Part shown: one piece after another, positions 5,853-6,429 of the stretch
Position numbering within the stretch: position 1 is the stretch's first letter
Layout: the number at the start of each line of letters is the position of its first letter
Position numbers and translations under genes: made by a program
Assembly: GCA_902797915.1 (NCBI GenBank)
Contig: CADBUK010000054.1
Span: 1 to 6,429, forward strand
Source: Oscillospiraceae bacterium
GTDB lineage: Bacteria; Bacillota; Clostridia; Oscillospirales; Acutalibacteraceae
DNA length: 6,429 bases
Direction: 5' to 3'
The notes under the pieces: generated by a model
Told to the model about the DNA's origin: nothing
What the model saw: only the letters and a program-made list of their open reading frames with translations
Database searches by the model: none

Positions 5853-6429
5853 AAAAGAATATTGAAAAGGCTTTGCAATATGTTCAAAAACCTGCGCGCT
5901 ACGCGGGCGGAGAGCTTAATTGCGTAATTAAAAATCCCGATGAGGTTGATATTCGCTACGCTTTTTGTTTTCCTGATTTATATGAAATCGGAATGAGCCA
6001 TCTCGGAATGAAAATCCTATATTCGCTTGTAAATAACGAAAGCAATTACTGGTGCGAGCGCGTTTTTGCCCCCGATAGCGATATGGAGGAGCAGATGCGT
6101 AAGAATAACATTCCGCTTTTTGCGCTTGAAAGCAGCGATTATATCAAGGATTTTGATATTATCGGTTTTACGCTGATGTATGAGCTTTGCTATACCAATA
6201 TGCTCAATATGCTTGATTTGGCGCAGCTTCCAGTGCTTGCGAAGGACAGGCAGTCGCTCACGCCGATTATTGCGTGCGGTGGACCCTGCACCTGCAATCC
6301 CGAACCCATTGTTGATTTTGTGGATATAGTTTTCCTCGGCGACGGCGAAGAGTCAACCATTGAGGTTTTAAGACTGCTTGAAAAATGTAAAAAGCAGGGT
6401 ACGTCAAAGCAGGAATTTTTACTTCAGGC
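5849..6429 (+). CDS. TIGR03960-type B12-binding-domain radical SAM protein, N-terminal part, 3' truncated by window
   Basis: The first 193 codons of a protein that continues past the window. I recognise the N-terminal region of the TIGR03960 family (B12-binding-like domain followed by radical SAM), whose biochemical function I do not know to be established. Landmarks are KPARYAGGELN (14-24), FPDLYEIGMSHLG (41-53), ERVFAPDSDM (70-79), ACGGPCTCNPEPIVDFVD (142-159) and GDGEE (164-168). The radical SAM CxxxCxxC cluster motif would lie further on and is not visible. I see no DxHxxG cobalamin-ligand motif in this part. The ATG at 5849 overlaps the protease stop in an ATGA arrangement and is served by GAGG (5840-5843), 5 bases upstream, so the two genes are probably translationally coupled. 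In relatives a DUF2344 protein, RNase G and rplU often follow; that part is outside the window. Confidence 0.88.
   Translation, partial: MKKNIEKALQYVQKPARYAGGELNCVIKNPDEVDIRYAFCFPDLYEIGMSHLGMKILYSLVNNESNYWCERVFAPDSDMEEQMRKNNIPLFALESSDYIKDFDIIGFTLMYELCYTNMLNMLDLAQLPVLAKDRQSLTPIIACGGPCTCNPEPIVDFVDIVFLGDGEESTIEVLRLLEKCKKQGTSKQEFLLQ

Noticed and set aside
5414..5887. 157-codon minus-strand open frame opposite the M50 protease
   Set aside because: The + strand carries HELGH and LDGGR in the right order; the antisense frame shows nothing recognisable.
1..6429. Mobile element, CRISPR array, defence island, riboswitch or tRNA
   Set aside because: Reading both strands showed compact housekeeping genes with short gaps, no direct repeat array, no transposase or integrase, and no long structured leader.

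Overview
The window is an ordinary housekeeping segment of a moderately AT-rich, Gram-positive bacterial chromosome. The best guess for the source is a gut-type Clostridia, probably near the Ruminococcaceae/Oscillospiraceae. This rests on the gene set (a clostridial ParC-type topoisomerase subunit, a SecG with the Clostridia-type central loop, a SpoIVFB-like M50 protease next to a TIGR03960-type protein), strong AGGAGG-like ribosome binding sites, sigma-A-like promoters and U-rich intrinsic terminators. That assignment is inference, with no 16S or marker search behind it. All seven genes lie on the + strand. I saw no mobile element, CRISPR array, tRNA or rRNA.

Layout: (1) positions 1-1037 hold the 3' end of a type IIA topoisomerase A subunit (ParC-type). 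(2) A 140-bp AT-rich gap carries two closely spaced extended -10 promoters and leads into secG (1178-1429), which ends at a near-perfect intrinsic terminator. (3) A DEDDh-family 3'-5' exonuclease with a C-terminal four-cysteine zinc-ribbon-like segment (1475-2347). (4) A class A penicillin-binding protein (2437-4839), ending in a second intrinsic terminator. (5) RuvX/YqgF (4884-5303), followed by a third hairpin with a 19-T tract. (6) A minimal SpoIVFB-like site-2 metalloprotease (about 5382-5852) whose true start is unclear. (7) Overlapping it by 4 bp, the N-terminal 193 codons of a TIGR03960-type B12-binding-domain radical SAM protein that runs off the window.

Functionally the genes cover chromosome decatenation, protein secretion, nucleic acid trimming, peptidoglycan synthesis, 16S rRNA maturation and intramembrane proteolysis. 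Apart from the protease/radical SAM pair they look like neighbours rather than one pathway. The most unusual feature is architectural. Three times, the T-tract of an intrinsic terminator runs directly into the Shine-Dalgarno region (or a candidate one) of the next gene, so no promoter fits between them. In the third case the gene below has no good start codon. I found no convincing evidence of a new defence, mobile or biosynthetic system.
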